Of a stretch of 35,797 nt of DNA, positions 1-8,115 are shown piece by piece. The number at the start of each line of letters is the position of its first letter. Position 1 is the first letter of the stretch. The notes under the pieces are model-generated. The model was not told the origin of the DNA and ran no database searches. It saw only the letters and a list, made by a program, of their open reading frames with translations. Source of the DNA: Actinomycetota bacterium (GTDB lineage Bacteria; Actinomycetota; Thermoleophilia; Solirubrobacterales; 70-9); the NCBI GenBank assembly GCA_018268675.1, contig JAFDWB010000091.1, positions 1-35,797 on the forward strand, in the 5' to 3' direction. Made by a program: the position numbers and the translations under genes.

Positions 1-1
1 A

Positions 2-1030
2 AAGTCCTGCGAGGACAAGAGCTACTGGAAGGTCATCCCCTTCGTCGAGCGGATGGACTACGTCTCCTACTTCTTCCAGATGGAGGCCTACTGCGGCGCG
101 GTGGAGCGGCTGATCGGGCTCGAGCTGCCGCCGCGCGCCAAGTACCTGCGGACGATCTTCCTGGAGCTGAACCGGATCCACTCCCACCTCGTCTGGCTGG
201 GGACGACGGCGCTCGACCTCGGCGCGATCTCGATGCTCTGGTACTGCTTCCGCGAGCGCGACCGCATCCTCGACCTCTTCGAAATGGCGACCGGGCAGCG
301 GATGCACACGCGCTACTTCCAGGTCGGCGGCGTGATCGAGGACATCCCGCTCGGCTTCGAGGAGCGGTGCCGCCAGTTCGTCCACGACATGCCGATCCGG
401 GTCGGCCAGTACGAAGCGCTGCTCGACCGCAACGAGGTCTTCCTGCAGCGCACCAAAGGGGTCGGGATCGTCGACCACGAGCGGCTGCTCGACCTCGGCG
501 TCACCGGGCCGCTGCTGCGCGCCGCGGGCGATCCTTGGGACCTGCGCAAGGCCTTCGACTACCTCGCCTACCCGGAGATGGACTTCAAGATCCCGGTCGG
601 CACGGTCGGCGACAACTACGACCGCTACCGGGTGCGGGTCGCCGAGATGGTCGAGTCGACGAAGATCATCGGCCAGGCGCTCGACGCGCTCCCGGGCGGG
701 CCGTTCATCGCCGAGGACCGTAAGTACGTGCTGCCGCCGCGCTCGGAGCTCTCCACCTCGATGGAGTCGCTGATCCACCACTTCAAGCTCGTCACCGAGG
801 GCTTCCGGGTCGACCCGGGCGAGATCTACTACGCGATCGAGGGACCGCGCGGTGAGCTCGGCTGCTTCGTCCTCGCGGACGGCTCCTCGAAGCCGGCCCG
901 GGTGCACTTCCGCGACCCTTCCTTCGTCAACTTGCAGTCCTTCCGCGACATGGCCGTCGACTCCTACGTCGCCGACATGATCTGCAGCCTCGGCATGCTC
1001 GACCCGATCCTCGGCGGGGTCGATCGATGA
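2..1030 (+). CDS. nuoD: NADH-quinone oxidoreductase subunit D (5' partial)
   Basis: Subunit D of complex I (49-kDa type) lies in the peripheral arm and helps form the quinone-binding pocket near the terminal Fe-S cluster. The reading frame is open from base 2, before the first internal ATG at 53, and the upstream codons read like the family (CEDKSYWKVIPFVERMDY), so the gene starts outside the window. The visible 342 residues include the conserved stretches YFFQMEAYCGAVERL, FLELNRIHSHL and the C-terminal LGMLDPILGGVDR. The stop overlaps the nuoE start as ATGA (1027-1030). It is the first visible gene of a continuous nuo operon; nuoA-C are expected just upstream. Identity is certain at family level. 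Confidence 0.96.
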   Translation, partial: KSCEDKSYWKVIPFVERMDYVSYFFQMEAYCGAVERLIGLELPPRAKYLRTIFLELNRIHSHLVWLGTTALDLGAISMLWYCFRERDRILDLFEMATGQRMHTRYFQVGGVIEDIPLGFEERCRQFVHDMPIRVGQYEALLDRNEVFLQRTKGVGIVDHERLLDLGVTGPLLRAAGDPWDLRKAFDYLAYPEMDFKIPVGTVGDNYDRYRVRVAEMVESTKIIGQALDALPGGPFIAEDRKYVLPPRSELSTSMESLIHHFKLVTEGFRVDPGEIYYAIEGPRGELGCFVLADGSSKPARVHFRDPSFVNLQSFRDMAVDSYVADMICSLGMLDPILGGVDR

Positions 1031-1656
1031 CCCCGGTCGACGGCGCGGGCGCCTCGAACCCGAACCTGCCGGTCGACCGCGCGGTCACCGTCGGCCGCGA
1101 GCCGAGCTCGAGCCCGGAGCAGATCCCGCAGCTCGCCGAAGTCGACTGCCCGCCGGAGCTGCAGGAGCGGATCGAGGCCCTGATGGCCCGCTACCCGGAG
1201 CGCAAATCGGCCTCGATCCCGGCCCTCTGGGCGGTGCAGGAGCGCTACGGCTGGTGCACCCCGGAGGGCATCCGCCAGGCCGCCGCGGTGATGCGCGTCA
1301 CCCCCGCCTACCTCGAGTCGGTGGCCAGCTTCTACGACCTTCTGCACACGAGCCGCGTCGGCGCGCACCGGATCGAGGTCTGCACCAACATCAGCTGCTG
1401 GATGCGCGGCGGCGACGAGCTGCTCGACGCCTTCCGCGCCGCCGCCGAGGGCGAGGACGTCTTCGTCACCGGCTTCGAGTGCCTAGGCGCCTGCGACATC
1501 GCCCCGATGGCCTCGATCGACCAACGCTACTTCGGCCCGCTCGTCCCCGGCGAGGCGCAGACGGCGATCGACCAGCTGCTGAGCGAGGACGCCGTCCTGC
1601 CGGAGAAATCGCTGGAGCGCCGCCCGCTGGCCGGCGACACCGAGGTGCCACGGTAA
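1027..1656 (+). CDS. nuoE: NADH-quinone oxidoreductase subunit E (24 kDa, 2Fe-2S)
   Basis: NuoE holds the [2Fe-2S] cluster N1a and pairs with NuoF in the NADH-oxidising module. The 209-residue protein has the thioredoxin-like fold pattern with four cysteine ligands: C119 and C124 (CTNISC) and C152 and C156 (CLGAC). Family features such as SIPALWAVQERYGW, and VASFYDLL before the first ligand pair, are present. The N terminus has an extra low-complexity stretch of about 35 residues ahead of the domain. The ATG overlaps the nuoD stop by 4 bases, and the TAA overlaps the nuoF ATG by one base (TAATG), consistent with coupled translation. Confidence 0.96.
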   Translation: MTPVDGAGASNPNLPVDRAVTVGREPSSSPEQIPQLAEVDCPPELQERIEALMARYPERKSASIPALWAVQERYGWCTPEGIRQAAAVMRVTPAYLESVASFYDLLHTSRVGAHRIEVCTNISCWMRGGDELLDAFRAAAEGEDVFVTGFECLGACDIAPMASIDQRYFGPLVPGEAQTAIDQLLSEDAVLPEKSLERRPLAGDTEVPR

Positions 1657-2990
1657 TGCCGCACGCGCTCGAGACCCGCGTGCTGCTGGAGCACGCCGAG
1701 GACCCGCGGCTCGCCACCCTGCAGGGGTACAAGGAGCTGGTCGACGGCTACTCGACCCTGGAGAAGGCCTACCGGTCGATGGAGCAGGACGAGGTCCTGA
1801 AGGCGCTCGAAGACTCCGGTCTGCGCGGCCGCGGCGGCGCCGGCTTCGCGATGGGCAAAAAGGCGAGCTTCCTGCCGCGCGGCGACATGGAGAAGTACCT
1901 CTGCTGCAACGCCGACGAGTCCGAGCCGGGCGCCTTCAAGGACCGTGAGCTGATGCAGCGCAACCCGCACCAGCTGATCGAGGGGATCGCGATCGCGGCG
2001 CTCGCCGCGGGCATCGGCCGCGCCTTCATCTTCATCCGCGGCGAGTACGACCGCCAGGCCGACATCCTCGACGCGGCGGTGCTCGAAGCCTACGAGGCGG
2101 GCTACCTCGGCGAGGACATCCTGGGCACGCACCGCAACCTCGAGCTGGTCGTCCACCGCGGCGCCGGCGCCTACATCTGCGGCGAGGAGACGGCCCTGCT
2201 CGACGCGCTCGAGGGCAAGCGCGGCAACCCGCGCCTGAAGCCGCCCTTCCCGGCGGTGCAGGGGCTCTACGGCGGCCCGACGCTGATCAACAACGTGGAG
2301 ACGCTCTCCAACGTGCCACGAATCGTCGCCAAGGGCGCCGACTGGTTCCGCCAGTACGGCACCGAGCAGTCGCCCGGCACCAAGGTCGTCTCGATCTCCG
2401 GCGGCGTGCGCCGCCCCGGCAACTACGAGATCTCGCTCGGGCTGCCGACCCGCGACCTGATCTACGAGCTCGCCGGCGGCCCGCTCCCCGGCCGCAGCGT
2501 GAAGGCGATCTACCCCGGCGGCTCCTCCTCCCCGGTGTTGACGGCCGCGGAGGCGATGGACCTCCCCTACAGCTTCGAGGCGATGGCCGAGGCGGGCTCG
2601 ATGCTCGGCTCCGGCTCGGTGATCGTCGCCGACGACACCGTCTCGATCCCCCACATGGCGCTGCGCACGGCGCGCTTCTACCACCACGAGTCCTGCGGCA
2701 AGTGCACCCCCTGCCGCGAGGGGACCAACTGGACGGTGAAGATGCTGGAGCGGGTCGTCCGCGGCGAGGCGACGCCGATGGACCTCGACATCATCAGCTC
2801 GGTCCAGGAGAACATCATGGGCCACTGCCTCTGCGTGCTCGGCGACTCGATGGCGATGCCGGTCTCGGCGATGGTGCGCAAGTTCCGCGGCGAGTTCGAG
2901 CAGGTGATGGCGGCGGGCGAAGCCGAGCACGGAATCGACCCGCACCTCGTCGTCGACCTCTCGCCCGAGGCCCTGGGGGCGGCATCGTGA
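1656..2990 (+). CDS. nuoF: NADH-quinone oxidoreductase subunit F (51 kDa, NADH/FMN)
   Basis: NuoF binds NADH and FMN and carries the N3 [4Fe-4S] cluster, so it is the electron entry point of complex I. The ATG at 1656 gives 444 residues, normal for the family; the frame is open further upstream, but that part overlaps nuoE out of frame. Nucleotide-binding glycine motif LRGRGGAGF is at 56-64, the NADH/FMN region (CNADESEPGAFKDR) near 87-100, and cluster ligands are C347, C350 and C353 (CGKCTPC) plus a downstream cysteine in HCLCVLGD (C393 has the best spacing). The stop overlaps the nuoG GTG (GTGA). Confidence 0.97.
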   Translation: MPHALETRVLLEHAEDPRLATLQGYKELVDGYSTLEKAYRSMEQDEVLKALEDSGLRGRGGAGFAMGKKASFLPRGDMEKYLCCNADESEPGAFKDRELMQRNPHQLIEGIAIAALAAGIGRAFIFIRGEYDRQADILDAAVLEAYEAGYLGEDILGTHRNLELVVHRGAGAYICGEETALLDALEGKRGNPRLKPPFPAVQGLYGGPTLINNVETLSNVPRIVAKGADWFRQYGTEQSPGTKVVSISGGVRRPGNYEISLGLPTRDLIYELAGGPLPGRSVKAIYPGGSSSPVLTAAEAMDLPYSFEAMAEAGSMLGSGSVIVADDTVSIPHMALRTARFYHHESCGKCTPCREGTNWTVKMLERVVRGEATPMDLDIISSVQENIMGHCLCVLGDSMAMPVSAMVRKFRGEFEQVMAAGEAEHGIDPHLVVDLSPEALGAAS

Positions 2991-5545
2991 GTCACGAGAA
3001 GCGCGAGGTGACGGTGACGATCGACGGCCGCGAGGTGACCGCGATCGAGGGCGAGATGCTGCACGACGCGGCCCGCAAGGGCGACGTCGAGATCCCGGTC
3101 TTCTGCTACGAGCCGAAACTCGGCGCCCCGGTCGGCGCCTGCCGGATGTGCCTGGTCGAGATCGAGGGGATCCCGAAACTGCAGACCTCCTGCTCGACCC
3201 CGGTCCGCGACGGGATGGTCGTCCACACCCGCACCGACCAGGTGAAGAAGGCCCAGAACGCGGTGGTCGAGTTCCTGCTCGTCAACCACCCCCTCGACTG
3301 CCCGGTCTGCGACAAAGGCGGTGAGTGCCCGCTGCAGGACATCACCCAGGGCTGGGGCCCGGGCAAGTCGCGGGTGATCGACGAAAAGCGCCACTTCGAG
3401 AAGCCGATCGAACTCTCGCCGCTGGTGGCGATCGACCGCGAGCGCTGCATCCTCTGCTACCGCTGCGTGCGCTTCAGCCAGGAGGTCTCCGAGGACGCCC
3501 AGCTGCAGCTGCTGGAACGGGGCGACCGTACCTATGTCGGGACCTTCGACGACCGGCCCTACGTCTCGCCCTTCCACGGCAACATCACCGACCTCTGCCC
3601 GGTCGGCGCGCTGACCAACTACACCTACCGCTTCCGCGCCCGGCCCTGGGACATCGAGCAGGCGGGCTCGGTCTGCACGCTCTGCCCGAGCCAGTGCAAC
3701 GTCAGCTTCACGGTCCGCGACGAGAAGGTGAAACGGGTGCTCGCGCGGGAGAACCCGGGCGTCGACGACGGCTGGATCTGCGACCGCGGGCGCTACGGCT
3801 TCGAGATGTTCGCCGCGGCCGAGCGGGTCACCGAGCCGCGGACCAAAGGCGGCACCAAGGTCTCCTACGAGGACGCGATCGCGCGGGCGGCGGCGGGCCT
3901 CGCGGCGCGCGACGGCAAGGTCGCGGCGATCGTCGGCGACGCCTCCAACGAGGAGGGCTTCCTCGTTCAGGGCATCGTCCGCGGCGCCCTCCACTCGCCG
4001 CACCTCGACTCGCGTCCGGCGGCCGGCCCGGGGATCGACGCGATCCTCGACCTGGCGCGGCCAGAGCTGCAGGCCACGGTCACCGACATCGACGACGCCG
4101 ACGTGATCTTGGTGCTCGGCACCGACCCGCTGCAGTCCTCGCCGATCCTCGACCTGCGGATCCGCAAGGCGATCCGGCGCAGCGGCGCGCGGCTCGCGGT
4201 GGCGACCGAACGGCCGACGGCGCTCGACGGCGGCGCCGAGGCGATCGCCCGCTACGCGCCCGGCCAGGCCTCGTACTTCATCGGCGCCCTGACCGCGGCG
4301 GTCGCGAGCGGCGCCGAGAACGTGGCGACCCCGCTGGCCGAGAGCCTGCGCGACGCCGGCAAGATCGTGATCGTCTGGGGCGAGCGCCTCGGCGCCTCCG
4401 CCACGAACGAGCTCCTCGGCCTCGCCCGCGCCCTCGATGTTGATGGGCCGAAAACCGGACTATCTGACGGGTTTTCGGCCCATCAACAGGTGGGGCTGCT
4501 GGAAGTGCCGGAGGTGGCCAATGCTCGGGGGCTGCGCGAGGCCGGGGTGCTGCCGGACGCCGGGCCGGGGCTGGCGGCGCTCGCGGTCAACGGCTATGGC
4601 ACCGAGGCGATCCGCGAGGCGCTGATCGACCGCTCTCTCGACGGCCTGATCCTGGTCGGCGTCGATCCGCTTCGCGACTTCGCCGACACCTCGCGCTGGG
4701 AGGAAGCGATCAACGCCGCCTCCTTCGTCGTCTGCTTCTCGACCTTCGCCACCGCGACCGCCGCCAAGGCCGACGTGCTCTTCCCGCTCGAGACCCACGC
4801 CGAGAAAGACGGCACCGTCACCCACCCCGACGGCCGCCTGCAGCGTGTCCGCCCCGCCGCCGGCCGCCCCGGCGACATCCGCCCCGGCTGGCAGACCCTC
4901 GCCAACCTCTCGCTGGCCCTGGGCCACGACACCGGCGTCACGTCCCAGCCAACGGCTTTCGCAGCTTTGACCGCCGCGGTCCCGTTCTACGCCTCGATCA
5001 CCGAGAGCAACATCGGCGGCCGAGGCATCCGCTGGCAAGAGACGGAGAGCGGTGCGAGCGTGCCAGATGCCGGCATCGCCTCGGCGGACGCGCGTTCGCG
5101 CAGAGTGTCCGGCGAGTCGACGCCGGCATCTGGCACGTCCACGGCAGCCCCCGGCGCCGCGACTGATTCGCCGGACACTCAGCGCGACAGCGCGTCCGCC
5201 GAAGCAGTCGCGGCGCCGGGGGCCCCGGAACTCACCCTCGGCACCTACAGAGACCTGTGGGCGGGGCCGATCACCGAACTCAATCCCCCGCTGAAATTTC
5301 TCAAGCCCTCCCAGCGCCTCGAACTCTCCCCGGAGGATGCCGAGCGCCTGGAACTTGCTCCCGGCGACCCGGTCCGCGTCTCCCAGGGAGACAAGAGCAT
5401 CGACGCCACCGTCACCGTCCACGAACGGATCCCCGCGGGCGTCTGCTTCCTCGCCGAGGGCATCGCCGGCGCCAACGCCAACGCGCTGCTGAACGGCCAC
5501 CAGGTCAACGTCCAGATCGAGAAGCGCAGCGAGGTCCCGGCGTGA
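2987..5545 (+). CDS. nuoG: NADH-quinone oxidoreductase subunit G (75 kDa) with palindrome-encoded inserts
   Basis: NuoG carries several Fe-S clusters in the peripheral arm. The GTG at 2987 overlaps the nuoF stop and gives 852 residues, starting directly with the ferredoxin-like domain (C40, C52, C55, C69). Next come the His-Cys motif [18 protein letters not shown] and the CILCYRC four-Cys set. A molybdopterin-oxidoreductase-like domain begins with C230, C233, C237 and C265 (C-x2-C-x3-C-x27-C), the spacing expected for the extra N7 cluster. Odd: residues about 484-501 and 691-746 are encoded by long DNA palindromes (4438-4488, 5059-5137, 5147-5223) and are low in complexity; the second block sits in a linker just before the C-terminal dinucleotide-binding-like domain. 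The frame stays open throughout, so the gene is probably functional. Confidence 0.95.
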   Translation: MSHEKREVTVTIDGREVTAIEGEMLHDAARKGDVEIPVFCYEPKLGAPVGACRMCLVEIEGIPKLQTSCSTPVRDGMVVHTRTDQVKKAQNAVVEFLLVNHPLDCPVCDKGGECPLQDITQGWGPGKSRVIDEKRHFEKPIELSPLVAIDRERCILCYRCVRFSQEVSEDAQLQLLERGDRTYVGTFDDRPYVSPFHGNITDLCPVGALTNYTYRFRARPWDIEQAGSVCTLCPSQCNVSFTVRDEKVKRVLARENPGVDDGWICDRGRYGFEMFAAAERVTEPRTKGGTKVSYEDAIARAAAGLAARDGKVAAIVGDASNEEGFLVQGIVRGALHSPHLDSRPAAGPGIDAILDLARPELQATVTDIDDADVILVLGTDPLQSSPILDLRIRKAIRRSGARLAVATERPTALDGGAEAIARYAPGQASYFIGALTAAVASGAENVATPLAESLRDAGKIVIVWGERLGASATNELLGLARALDVDGPKTGLSDGFSAHQQVGLLEVPEVANARGLREAGVLPDAGPGLAALAVNGYGTEAIREALIDRSLDGLILVGVDPLRDFADTSRWEEAINAASFVVCFSTFATATAAKADVLFPLETHAEKDGTVTHPDGRLQRVRPAAGRPGDIRPGWQTLANLSLALGHDTGVTSQPTAFAALTAAVPFYASITESNIGGRGIRWQETESGASVPDAGIASADARSRRVSGESTPASGTSTAAPGAATDSPDTQRDSASAEAVAAPGAPELTLGTYRDLWAGPITELNPPLKFLKPSQRLELSPEDAERLELAPGDPVRVSQGDKSIDATVTVHERIPAGVCFLAEGIAGANANALLNGHQVNVQIEKRSEVPA
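4438..4488 (+). repeat. 19-bp perfect palindrome inside nuoG
   Basis: The arms 4438-4456 and 4470-4488 are perfectly complementary over 19 bases (TGTTGATGGGCCGAAAACC and its reverse complement), around a 13-base centre (4457-4469). The A-rich part of the arm is unlike the surrounding codon use. The element is read in frame as part of NuoG (about residues 484-501), in a segment where a linker would tolerate insertion. The right side of the tip reads TGACG, at the position where related hairpins in this window have TGAGT or TGTGG; that resemblance is weak. Confidence 0.85.
5059..5137 (+). repeat. Bulged palindrome, copy 1 in nuoG
   Basis: The outer arms 5059-5074 and 5122-5137 are perfectly complementary (16 bp). 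Inside is an inner arm pair 5080-5089/5107-5116 (10 bp, one mismatch), then a 4-bp GC hairpin (5090-5093/5098-5101), with an unpaired AGAGT (5102-5106) only on the right. The core is nearly the inverted copy of the next element at 5147-5223, nine bases away. It is translated in frame within NuoG. Confidence 0.88.
5147..5223 (-). repeat. Bulged palindrome, copy 2 in nuoG (inverted)
   Basis: The outer arms 5147-5165 and 5205-5223 are perfectly complementary over 19 bp. The inner arms 5167-5176/5194-5203 pair over 10 bp with one mismatch, at the same place as in the neighbouring copy. A 4-bp GC hairpin (5182-5185/5190-5193) forms the tip, and the unpaired ACTCA (5177-5181) is on the left, so the element is the TGAGT type in the opposite orientation. 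The outer arms are unrelated to those of the neighbouring copy although the cores match. Confidence 0.88.
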
Positions 5546-6549
5546 CCCACCTCATCCCCCTGGCCGACACCCAGTTCGCCGAAGCGATCTGGATCATGGT
5601 CGCCAAGTCGATCGTCATCTTCGCCGTGATCTTCGGCATCCTGCCCGTGCTCACCGTGGTCGAGCGGAAGCTGATCGGCCGCTTCCAGCATCGCTACGGC
5701 CCCAACCGGGTCGGCCCGTTCGGGCTCCTGCAGCCGCTCGCCGACGTCGGCAAGCTCATCTCCAAGGAGTCGTTCCGCCCCGAAAACGCGATCTCGACGC
5801 TGTTCATATTGGGCCCGCTGCTGCCGGTCCTCTCCGGCGTCCTCGCCCTCGCGATCATCCCCTGGGGGGACGTCAAGGGCGGCGTCGGCTTCTACGGCAT
5901 CGACGTCCCGATCGGCATCCTCTACTTCTTCGCCGTCGGCTCGATCGCCTTCTACGGCCTCCTCCTCGGCGGCTGGTCCTCGGGCTCCAAATACAGCCTC
6001 CTCGGCGCGATGCGCTCGGCCGCCCAGCTGATCTCCTACGAGGTCGCGATGGGCTTGGCGCTGCTCGGCGTGATCATGATGAGCGGCTCCCTCTCGCTGG
6101 TCTCGATCGTCAACTCGCAGAGCGGCGTCTGGTTCATCGGCCCGCAGTTCGTCGGCTTCCTGATCTTCATGCTGGCCGGCTTCGCCGAGACCAACCGCAC
6201 CCCGTTCGACATGCCCGAGGCCGACGCCGAGCTCGTCCAGGGCTTCATGACCGAGTACGGCGGCATGCGCTTCGGCTCCTTCCTGCTGGTCGAATACATG
6301 GAGATCCTGGTCGTCTCCGGGATCGCCGCGGCGATGTTCCTCGGCGGCTGGATGGGCCCCGGGCCGGGCTGGCTCGACCCGATCTGGATGCTGATCAAGA
6401 TGCTCGCCCTGGTGCTCGTCTTCATCTGGGTGCGGGCGACGCTGCCGCGCCTTCGCTACGACCAACTGATGACCCTGGGGTGGAAAGTGCTGCTTCCTTT
6501 GGCGACCTTGAACGTCCTCGTCACCGCGGTCCTGGTGGTGGTCACGTGA
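5542..6549 (+). CDS. nuoH: NADH-quinone oxidoreductase subunit H
   Basis: NuoH (ND1) is the membrane subunit that joins the two arms of complex I and lines the quinone channel. The GTG at 5542 overlaps the nuoG stop and gives 335 residues, the usual size, with about eight hydrophobic segments. Recognisable conserved stretches are [20 protein letters not shown] after the first helix, [30 protein letters not shown], and the acidic loop [20 protein letters not shown], where the quinone-site carboxylates lie, followed by [14 protein letters not shown]. The stop overlaps the nuoI GTG. No anomaly seen. Confidence 0.97.
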   Translation: MTHLIPLADTQFAEAIWIMVAKSIVIFAVIFGILPVLTVVERKLIGRFQHRYGPNRVGPFGLLQPLADVGKLISKESFRPENAISTLFILGPLLPVLSGVLALAIIPWGDVKGGVGFYGIDVPIGILYFFAVGSIAFYGLLLGGWSSGSKYSLLGAMRSAAQLISYEVAMGLALLGVIMMSGSLSLVSIVNSQSGVWFIGPQFVGFLIFMLAGFAETNRTPFDMPEADAELVQGFMTEYGGMRFGSFLLVEYMEILVVSGIAAAMFLGGWMGPGPGWLDPIWMLIKMLALVLVFIWVRATLPRLRYDQLMTLGWKVLLPLATLNVLVTAVLVVVT

Positions 6550-7127
6550 GCGAGCAGAGCTTCTACCGGCAGGCGGGGTCCTACCTCGACTCGATCGACG
6601 TGGTCGAGGTGCAGCGCGGCCCCGAGCCGGGCGGCCTCGGCGGCGCCTACCGCGCCTTCGGCGAGACCCTGCGCGGGCTGAAGACGACGATGTCGCGGCT
6701 GATCGAGGGCCCGCTGACGATCCAGTACCCGGAGGAGAAGACGCCGGTCTACCCGCGCTTCCGCGGCCGCCACAAGCTGCACCGCTTCGAGGACACCGGC
6801 CTCGAGAAATGCGTCGGCTGCTCGCTCTGCGCGGCCGCCTGCCCGGCCGACTGCATCCGCGTCGTCGCCGCCGAGAACATCCCCGGCGAACGGGTCTCCT
6901 CGGGCGAGCGCTACGCGGCGGTCTACGAGATCAACCTCTCGCGCTGCATCTTCTGCGGCTACTGCGAGATCGCCTGCCCGTTCGACGCGATCACGATGGG
7001 CCACGACTACGAGATGGCCGACTACGACCGCACCGACCTGATCTTCACCAAGGAGATGCTGCTGGCCGAGCCGATCGAGCGCACGCCGCTGAAAAGCGAG
7101 GGCGAAGACGTGAAGGGCGCCCTCTGA
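6546..7127 (+). CDS. nuoI: NADH-quinone oxidoreductase subunit I (two 4Fe-4S)
   Basis: NuoI (TYKY) carries clusters N6a and N6b, which pass electrons towards N2 and quinone. The protein has 193 residues from the GTG at 6546. Two ferredoxin motifs are complete: C89, C92, C95, C99 ([12 protein letters not shown]) and C134, C137, C140, C144 ([12 protein letters not shown]). The N-terminal extension ahead of [14 protein letters not shown] is longer than in many homologues. GTGA overlap with nuoH upstream and TGATG overlap with nuoJ downstream. Confidence 0.97.
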   Translation: MSEQSFYRQAGSYLDSIDVVEVQRGPEPGGLGGAYRAFGETLRGLKTTMSRLIEGPLTIQYPEEKTPVYPRFRGRHKLHRFEDTGLEKCVGCSLCAAACPADCIRVVAAENIPGERVSSGERYAAVYEINLSRCIFCGYCEIACPFDAITMGHDYEMADYDRTDLIFTKEMLLAEPIERTPLKSEGEDVKGAL

Positions 7128-7819
7128 TGGAAGCCGTGATCTTCTTCCTCGCCGCGATCGGCGCCGTGGTCGGGGCGATCGGCGTGGTCGCGTCGCGCAA
7201 CCCCTTCTACAGCGTGCTGGCGCTGGTCGCCCACCTGTTCTCGTTGGCGGTGCTGTTCCTGCTCCTCACCGCGGCCTTCGTCGCCGCCGCGCAGGTGGTC
7301 GTCTACGCGGGCGCGGTGATGGTGCTCTACGTCTTCGTCGTCGCCTATGTCGGCAGCACCCACGAGCCGACCTTCGACCCGATCCCCGGCCAGCGCCTCT
7401 TCACCTTCCTCCTCGCCTTCTTCCTCTTCGTCGAGATCTCCGCCGCCGTCCTCTCCTCCGCCCTCAAGGCCCTCGGCACCCACGGCCCCGACGTCCCCGC
7501 CGGCTTCGGCAACCCCGCCGCGATCGGCAACCTCCTGCTCGAAGAGTTCCTCGTCCCCTTCGAGGCGTCATCAGTTCTTCTGCTGATCGCCGCGGTCGGA
7601 GCAATCGTCCTTGCCAACCGCAAGCGCCAGGCCGGGGGTGGGGCAACCCCCTCCGGACGCCCCTTCGGGGCTGAGTGTCCGGAGGGGATCACCCCACCCC
7701 CGGCTCCACGAAGCGGGGATCCCGTGGTGTCCTCCGGACACTCAAGCGCCGCAGGCGCGTCCGGAGGGCAGCACGGGATCCCCGCCCTCGCAAAGCAGAA
7801 CCCCGGGAGCGCCCAGTGA
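7127..7819 (+). CDS. nuoJ: NADH-quinone oxidoreductase subunit J with repeat-encoded tail
   Basis: NuoJ (ND6) is a membrane-arm subunit with five predicted helices, ending here near residue 165 ([20 protein letters not shown]). The mid helix [20 protein letters not shown] is characteristic. ATG at 7127 overlaps the nuoI stop (TGATG). Odd: residues about 169-220 of 230 form a Gly/Pro/Ser-rich tail encoded by two inverted long palindromes (7631-7704 and 7713-7785). This tail is not part of the family fold and probably came from insertion of those elements before the original stop. The end still overlaps nuoK (GTGA), so coupling is kept. Confidence 0.94.
   Translation: MEAVIFFLAAIGAVVGAIGVVASRNPFYSVLALVAHLFSLAVLFLLLTAAFVAAAQVVVYAGAVMVLYVFVVAYVGSTHEPTFDPIPGQRLFTFLLAFFLFVEISAAVLSSALKALGTHGPDVPAGFGNPAAIGNLLLEEFLVPFEASSVLLLIAAVGAIVLANRKRQAGGGATPSGRPFGAECPEGITPPPAPRSGDPVVSSGHSSAAGASGGQHGIPALAKQNPGSAQ
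7631..7704 (+). repeat. Bulged palindrome, copy 1 in nuoJ
   Basis: Outer arms 7631-7643/7692-7704 (13 bp, perfect), a 4x4 internal loop, inner arms 7648-7658/7677-7687 (11 bp, CCCCTCCGGAC type), then a GCCCC-TTC-GGGGC tip (7659-7671). The five bases TGAGT (7672-7676) are unpaired on the right only. The element is translated in frame in the NuoJ tail. It could also fold in the mRNA upstream of nuoK. Confidence 0.9.
7713..7785 (-). repeat. Bulged palindrome, copy 2 in nuoJ (inverted)
   Basis: Outer arms 7713-7726/7772-7785 (14 bp, perfect), a 4x4 internal loop, inner arms 7731-7739/7759-7767 (9 bp, CCTCCGGAC), and a GCGCC-GCA-GGCGC tip (7746-7758). The unpaired ACTCAA (7740-7745) is on the left, i.e. 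TTGAGT on the minus strand, so this is the same element in inverted orientation eight bases from copy 1. The outer arms of the two copies are different sequences. Confidence 0.9.
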
Positions 7820-8115
7820 ACATCTCTTGGTACATCGTCCTCAGCGCCCTGCTGTTCACCATCGGCGCGATCGGGATCTTGATCCGCCGCAGCCCGATGG
7901 TGATCCTGCTCTGCCTCGAGCTGATGCTGAACGCCGGCAACCTGGCGCTGGTCGCCTTCAGCCGCGAGGTCGGCAACGGGCAGGGCCAGGTCTTCGCCCT
8001 GGTCGTGATGGTGGTCGCCGCCTGCGAGGTCGTCGTCGGCCTCGGCCTGATCGTCGCGATCTTCCGCCGCAAGCTGCCGCTCGACGTCGACGACCTGCGG
8101 GAGCTGCGCGGATGA
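7816..8115 (+). CDS. nuoK: NADH-quinone oxidoreductase subunit K
   Basis: NuoK (ND4L) is a three-helix membrane subunit of the proton-pumping arm. The GTG at 7816 overlaps the nuoJ stop and gives 99 residues, exactly the family length. The two membrane glutamates expected for proton transfer are visible in [16 protein letters not shown] and in [17 protein letters not shown]. The ATGA overlap with nuoL continues the coupled series. Confidence 0.97.
   Translation: MNISWYIVLSALLFTIGAIGILIRRSPMVILLCLELMLNAGNLALVAFSREVGNGQGQVFALVVMVVAACEVVVGLGLIVAIFRRKLPLDVDDLRELRG

Noticed and set aside
1527-2945. Long open frame on the minus strand across nuoF (472 codons)
   Set aside because: It is antisense to a certain gene; its Arg/Asp/Leu/Val-biased composition is typical of high-GC shadows and it shows no family motif.
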